Source of the DNA: Chromobacterium subtsugae
GTDB lineage: Bacteria > Pseudomonadota > Gammaproteobacteria > Burkholderiales > Chromobacteriaceae
Direction of reading: 5' to 3'
NCBI RefSeq assembly: GCF_001676875.1
Contig: NZ_JYKA01000003.1
Coordinates: 248,001-312,000, forward strand
Length of the DNA: 64,000 bases
Part shown: positions 59,122 through 64,000 of the stretch, piece after piece
Layout: the number at the start of each line of letters is the position of its first letter
Position numbering within the stretch: the stretch's first letter is position 1
Notes under the pieces: model-generated
Database searches by the model: none
What the model saw: only the letters and a program-made list of their open reading frames with translations
What the model was told of the DNA's origin: nothing
Made by a program: the position numbers and the translations under genes

Positions 59122-59589
59122 TCAGGCGGTGCCGGCGACGGGCGTCAGGCTGCAGCGCGAGCGGTCTTCGAAACTGCAGTTGGGCAGGCCCCAGCCATGG
59201 GTGTATTGCATCTGGCCATTGGCTTCCAGCCGAATGGTGATTTCCTGGCGGAATTGCTCGGTCAGACTGCGCGGCGCGCTGGCGAACACCACTTCCAGCG
59301 TGCCGTGGGCGCCCTCGGCCAGGCGCACCGCAGGGTGGGGCAAGACGAAGGGAAGCTCTTCCATCACCGGCCACAGGCATAGCGTGCCGTCCGGCAGGTA
59401 GCCCAGCAGGGTGGTTTCGCGGTGCAGCACATCGCCGCTGGTGCCGCTGGCTGTGTAGTGCAGCAGCAGGGCTCTTTGGCCGGGCAGCGCCTGCCAGTGC
59501 AGGCAGCCGGTGAAGGTCTGGTCCTCGTGGTTGATGCCTTCGCCACAGAACTGGTTGGGAAGCGATTGCAAAGCGGCAAGCAGCGGCAT
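59122..59589 (-). CDS. Hypothetical protein downstream of hmuV
   Basis: 155 residues from the ATG at 59589 (GGAAG at good distance). I recognise no family. Mainly beta, with LQSLPNQFCGEGINHEDQTF, two central strands, and a C-terminal YTHGWGLPNCSFEDRSRC; four to five cysteines, no signal peptide. It lies 68 bases after hmuV on the same strand, so it may belong to the haem-uptake unit, but no motif proves that. Confidence 0.6.
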   Translation of the reverse strand: MPLLAALQSLPNQFCGEGINHEDQTFTGCLHWQALPGQRALLLHYTASGTSGDVLHRETTLLGYLPDGTLCLWPVMEELPFVLPHPAVRLAEGAHGTLEVVFASAPRSLTEQFRQEITIRLEANGQMQYTHGWGLPNCSFEDRSRCSLTPVAGTA

Positions 59590-59657
59590 GTTCAATCTTC
59601 CAGTCGCAAATGCGAGATGGTCAGAATGGCAGGTTTGCCGTTCCGGCGCAATATGGA

Positions 59658-60452
59658 TCAGCGTTGCGGGCTGTCGGGCAGGGGGATGAAGGCCCGCCAT
59701 GGCTGTTCTGGGTGGCTCAGCTCCGCCAGTCTGACGCCGTATACCGCTTCCAGCCGCTCGCGCCGCATCATCTCCTGGTTGTCGCCGTAGCCGGCCGCCT
59801 GGCCATTGTTGAGCAGCAACACCTTGTCGGCGTGGCGCAGCGCCAGGTTGAGGTCGTGGATCACGGCCAGGCCGCCTATTTGCAGGCGGTGGCATAGCTG
59901 GCGGACCTGCGCCATCAATTCGTCGGCCAGTCCGAAGTCCAGCGCCGCGGTGGGCTCGTCCAGCAGCAAATAGCGCTCGGTTTCGGGAGAGAGCAGCAAC
60001 TGGCACAAGGCGCGCGCCAGTTGCAGGCGCTGCAGCTCGCCGCCGGATAATTCGTTCAGGCTGCGCGCCGCCAGTCGTTCGGCGCCGGTCAGCGCCAGCG
60101 CTTCCGAAATGGCTTCGCGAATCTGCCGCGAAGGCAGGCGGGGATAGCGGTAGGCGCCGGCGGCGACCAGCTCGGCGCCGGTCCAGCCGGCGGGCGTCAC
60201 CGGATGCTGCTCGACCACCGCGCGCCAGCCGGCTTGCGCGGCGGCCGGCAGATCATCCAGATTTTCGCCGGCCAGGTGGATCGCGCCGGAATCGGGCCGC
60301 CACAGGCCAGACAGCAGCTTGAGCAGGCTGCTCTTGCCGGCGCCGTTGGGGCCCAGCGCGATCAGCAGCTCGCCCGGGCGCAGCGCCAGGCTGATGTCCT
60401 GAAGCAAAAGCCGGCCGTTGCGGCGGAGGGTCAATCGGCTGGCTTCAAGCAT
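59658..60452 (-). CDS. hmuV: Haem/siderophore ABC transporter ATP-binding protein
   Basis: 264 residues. Walker A GPNGAGKSS (34-42), signature LSGGELQRLQLARAL, Walker B LLLDEPTAALD and the switch histidine in VIHDLNLALRHADKV are intact. The sequence pattern suits the FecE/HmuV group, which powers import of haem or Fe-siderophores. It overlaps hmuU by 8 bases. The periplasmic binding protein gene is not in the window. Confidence 0.9.
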   Translation of the reverse strand: MLEASRLTLRRNGRLLLQDISLALRPGELLIALGPNGAGKSSLLKLLSGLWRPDSGAIHLAGENLDDLPAAAQAGWRAVVEQHPVTPAGWTGAELVAAGAYRYPRLPSRQIREAISEALALTGAERLAARSLNELSGGELQRLQLARALCQLLLSPETERYLLLDEPTAALDFGLADELMAQVRQLCHRLQIGGLAVIHDLNLALRHADKVLLLNNGQAAGYGDNQEMMRRERLEAVYGVRLAELSHPEQPWRAFIPLPDSPQR

Positions 60453-61410
60453 GGCGGCGCTCCTGCCGGCGCAGCAGCCACAGGAAAAACGGCGCGCCCA
60501 GCAAGCTGGTGATCACGCCGACCGGCAACTCCGCCGGCGCGAGCAAGCCGCGCGCCAGCCAATCGGACGAGACGGCCAGCCAGGCGCCCAAGAGCGGCGC
60601 GGCCAGCAGCAAGCGGCGCGAATCGCTGCCCAGCAGCTGGCGGGCCAGGTGCGGCGCCATCAGGCCGATGAAGCCTATCATGCCGCAGCCGGACACCACC
60701 AGGCCGGTGGCCAGCGCCGCCAGCATCACGATGCGCCACTCCAGCCGGCGCACGGCGAAGCCCAGGTGGAAGGCCGTGCTTTCCCCCAGCTGCAGCGCGT
60801 TGAGAAAGCGCCACTGGCGGAACAGGGCCAGCCAGACCAGCGGCGCGGCCAGCAGCATCAATAGCGCTTGCGGCCACTCCACGCTGGCGAAGCTGCCCAT
60901 CAGCCAGAAGGTGACGATGCGCAGCGAGCCGTCGGGCAGCATGGTGATCAGCAGGGTCAGCAGGCTGCCGAGCAGGGTGCTGACCGCCAGTCCGCTCAAG
61001 ATCAGCCGGTTGCCGTCCTGATCGGCGCCCAGGAGGCGCACCAGCAGCAGGGCCGCCATGCCGCCGCCGAAGGCCGAGGCGGCGACCCCGTACAGGCCGG
61101 CGCCCAGGCTGAGCGCCAGCGCCGATGCCAGCGCCGCGCCGCTGTTGACGCCTATCAGGCCGGGCTCGGCCAGCGGATTGCGAAAGCGCGCCTGCATCGC
61201 CGCGCCGGCGCTGGCCAGCAGGGCGCCGGCGCCGGCCGAGGCCAGCAGCCGGGGCAGGCGCAACTCCACCAGCAATTGCCATTCCAGCGCCGGCTGAGGC
61301 TGCAGCCGCCACAAACTGGCGAGCAGCAGATGGCTGTGATGGAGCAGGGACGCGATGGACGTCAGCGCGAGCAGGAGCAGCAGAGTGAGGGTCAGCGTGA
61401 GCGCGCGCAT
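60445..61410 (-). CDS. hmuU: Haem/siderophore ABC transporter permease (FecCD family)
   Basis: 321 residues, about ten membrane segments. FecCD landmarks RLPRLLASAGAGALLASAGAAMQARFRNPLAEPGLIGVNSGA (in part), GCGMIGFIGLMAPHLAR and the closing GVITSLLGAPFFLWLL are clear. There is no Shine-Dalgarno: the 30 bases before the ATG form the dapB terminator hairpin and a pyrimidine run. Expression may depend on read-through or on an upstream transcript. Confidence 0.9.
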   Translation of the reverse strand: MRALTLTLTLLLLLALTSIASLLHHSHLLLASLWRLQPQPALEWQLLVELRLPRLLASAGAGALLASAGAAMQARFRNPLAEPGLIGVNSGAALASALALSLGAGLYGVAASAFGGGMAALLLVRLLGADQDGNRLILSGLAVSTLLGSLLTLLITMLPDGSLRIVTFWLMGSFASVEWPQALLMLLAAPLVWLALFRQWRFLNALQLGESTAFHLGFAVRRLEWRIVMLAALATGLVVSGCGMIGFIGLMAPHLARQLLGSDSRRLLLAAPLLGAWLAVSSDWLARGLLAPAELPVGVITSLLGAPFFLWLLRRQERRHA

Positions 61411-61440
61411 AGGAAGGAAAGGGAGGGGATGCCCCCTCCC
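61411..61440 (-). terminator. Hairpin between dapB and hmuU
   Basis: GGGAGGGG (61421-61428) and CCCCTCCC (61433-61440) with a 5-base loop; on the minus strand a TTTCC-TTCC tail follows and runs directly into the hmuU start. Confidence 0.75.
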
Positions 61441-61443
61441 GGA

Positions 61444-62627
<1,184 letters not shown>

Positions 62628-62723
62628 GATACTCCGATTGACTCAAGTGTTTATGAGGCTGTAATTAGGCAAAGCCGTCAAAAGGCTTTATCATGATTCG
62701 AAATCGACACACTTTATATCACG

Positions 62724-63155
62724 ATGAGCAAAGCCAGTCACCTCAAAGATATCGGCCTGAAAGCCACCGGTCCGCGCCTGAAAATCCTCGACTTGTTCGA
62801 GGAGGCGGACTCCGGTCACATGTCCGCCGAAGACGTTTACCGCAAGCTTCTGGCGGAGAACATCGACATCGGTCTCGCCACCATTTACCGGGTGCTGACC
62901 CAGTTCGAGCAGGCCGGCATCCTGGTGCGCCACCATTTCGAAACCGGCAAGGCGGTGTACGAGCTGAACCAGGGCGGCCACCATGATCACATGGTCTGCG
63001 TCAGCTGCAGCAAGGTGGTGGAGTTCTTCGATCCAGAGATCGAGGCGCTGCAGGACCGCATCGCCGAGCAGCATGGTTTCCGCATCGTCGACCACGCGCT
63101 GTACATGTACGGCGAGTGCCCGGACTGCCTGGCCAAGGGCGGCCGCCGCGGATGA
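62724..63155 (+). CDS. fur: Ferric uptake regulator Fur
   Basis: 143 residues. Winged helix N-terminus, metal ligands [21 protein letters not shown] region, the structural zinc pairs CVSC and CPDC. Iron-dependent repressor of uptake genes such as hmuUV nearby. No strong ribosome site; the ATG at 62724 is the family-conserved start. Its stop overlaps the aat start (ATGA). Confidence 0.96.
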   Translation: MSKASHLKDIGLKATGPRLKILDLFEEADSGHMSAEDVYRKLLAENIDIGLATIYRVLTQFEQAGILVRHHFETGKAVYELNQGGHHDHMVCVSCSKVVEFFDPEIEALQDRIAEQHGFRIVDHALYMYGECPDCLAKGGRRG

Positions 63156-63853
63156 TTCCCTGGCTCGGTCCCGAGCCTGTCTTCCCGCCGGTGGCGCAGG
63201 CCTTGAGTCATCCCAACGGCCTGCTGGCCGCCGGCGGCGATTTGTCGCCCAGGCGCATCCTTAGCGCCTACTCCGAAGGCATTTTCCCCTGGTTTTCCCT
63301 GGGCGAGCCCATTTTATGGTGGTCGCCCGCCCCGCGCATGGTGCTGTATCCGTCGCGGCTGAGGGTCAGCCGTTCGCTGGCCAAGGCGCTGCGTCGTCCC
63401 GATTACGAAATTCGCACCGATCAGGCCTTTTTCGAGGTGATGGAAGCCTGCTCCCAGCCTCGGGCGGGCCAGGACGGCACCTGGATCGTGCCGGAAATGG
63501 TGGCTGCCTACTGCCGGCTGCATCAGCTTGGCTACGCGCACAGTTTCGAAACCTGGATCGACGGCGAGTTGGCCGGCGGCCTGTACGGCGTGGCGATCGG
63601 CAGGATGTTCTACGGAGAGTCGATGTTCGCGCGCCGCACCGACGCCTCCAAGCTGGCCTTCGTGCACATGGTGCGGCACCTGGCCACGCAAGGCGTGGAA
63701 ATGATCGACTGCCAGATGCATACCGCGCATCTGGAAAGCCTGGGCGCCTGCCTGGTGCCGCGCGATGTTTTTCTTGCTACTCTGAAGGAGAAGATCCGGC
63801 AGCCGCAGCCCGGCCAAATGTGGGACTATCATTACCGCCATGAGTCATCGTGA
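63152..63853 (+). CDS. aat: Leucyl/phenylalanyl-tRNA-protein transferase
   Basis: 233 residues from the ATG at 63152, overlapping the fur stop. Family marks FPPVAQAL....[37 protein letters not shown] (in part), [19 protein letters not shown] and [14 protein letters not shown] are intact. Adds Leu/Phe to N-terminal Arg/Lys of proteins, marking them for ClpAP via the N-end rule. The next gene, also an N-end rule enzyme, starts 14 bases inside its end. Confidence 0.96.
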   Translation: MIPWLGPEPVFPPVAQALSHPNGLLAAGGDLSPRRILSAYSEGIFPWFSLGEPILWWSPAPRMVLYPSRLRVSRSLAKALRRPDYEIRTDQAFFEVMEACSQPRAGQDGTWIVPEMVAAYCRLHQLGYAHSFETWIDGELAGGLYGVAIGRMFYGESMFARRTDASKLAFVHMVRHLATQGVEMIDCQMHTAHLESLGACLVPRDVFLATLKEKIRQPQPGQMWDYHYRHESS

Positions 63854-64000
63854 AGCCGGCCAGGTCGCGGCCATCCATTTCTACGCCACTGCGCCTTATC
63901 CCTGCAGCTACCTGTCGGGCCATCAGGCGCGTTCCCAGGTAGCCATTCCCGCCGAGGCGATAGACGGCGGGGTGTATAGCCAGCTGGTGCGGCTGGGCTT
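63840..64000 (+). CDS. bpt: Aspartate/glutamate leucyltransferase, cut by the window edge
   Basis: Only the first 53 residues are visible. They read [23 protein letters not shown] in part, the N-terminal ATE/Bpt signature with the CSYL cysteine. It attaches Leu to N-terminal Asp/Glu. It overlaps aat by 14 bases, forming an N-end-rule pair. The rest lies beyond 64000. Confidence 0.9.
   Translation, partial: MSHREAGQVAAIHFYATAPYPCSYLSGHQARSQVAIPAEAIDGGVYSQLVRLG

Noticed and set aside
62628-62723. A Fur box between bamE and fur
   Set aside because: The AT-rich patches do not give a convincing 19-base Fur consensus.

Overview
The window is high-GC, densely coded DNA from a betaproteobacterium of the Neisseriales, most likely a Chromobacterium species. 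Three things point there: a LecB/CV-IIL-type lectin almost identical in style to the C. violaceum protein, a bamE/fur/dapB neighbourhood of the Neisseria type, and a small inverted-repeat element whose core matches the neisserial Correia repeat. The lectin differs from the CV-IIL sequence I recall at the specificity loop, so this is probably not the C. violaceum type strain. I see no rRNA, tRNA, CRISPR array, prophage or transposase gene. The window is chromosomal core with scattered accessory genes.

Layout. 1-9 kb: a 5'-truncated HAD-type hydrolase, an RhtA-like exporter, a tandem HD-GYP protein, an acetyltransferase, SelO, YgiQ and the Kdo hydroxylase KdoO. 9-17.4 kb: an H-type lectin, glnS, a lipoprotein 5'-nucleotidase, a LecB-family lectin, a PPi/ATP phosphofructokinase with a mixed donor signature, cysS and rpmE. 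17.4-20.4 kb: an ArnT-like glycosyltransferase and an HDOD-like protein. 20.6-30.8 kb (minus strand): one long leucine/isovalerate catabolism operon, liuA - NTF2-like - liuB - liuC - liuD - TPR - GyrI-like - liuE - aacS. A Correia-like element lies between the first two genes and a duplicated liuD start forms a leader ORF. Its promoter carries a LiuR palindrome, and the same palindrome recurs at 45.2 kb between liuR and an acyl-CoA ligase gene.

30.9-36.6 kb: Nudix, YaiI-like, a second inverted-repeat element, then a YhjX transporter next to a YpdA/YpdB-type LytS/LytTR two-component system. The yhjX promoter carries the direct repeats expected for YpdB. A GIY-YIG-like ORF lies between them. 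36.7-45 kb: AhpD-like/LysR pair, a PNPOx-ferredoxin reductase-ferredoxin fusion with a GST, an M4 metalloprotease, a MarR/EamA pair with a three-site operator, and an acetyltransferase. 45-53.8 kb: acyl-CoA ligase, YecA, YqhD-like alcohol dehydrogenase, two DUF5610 paralogues, a long acyl-CoA dehydrogenase with a PsrA-like box, and an overlapping DUF2062-Nudix-PilZ cluster. 54-59 kb: prkA-yeaH-spoVR stress operon. 59-64 kb: an unknown protein, hmuV, hmuU, dapB and bamE (minus), diverging from fur, aat and the start of bpt.

The strongest leads for something new are the Correia-like element inside the liu operon, the duplicated liuD leader, the conserved YpdB-box/yhjX circuit, the two lectins with their specificity clues, and the phosphofructokinase with conflicting donor residues.
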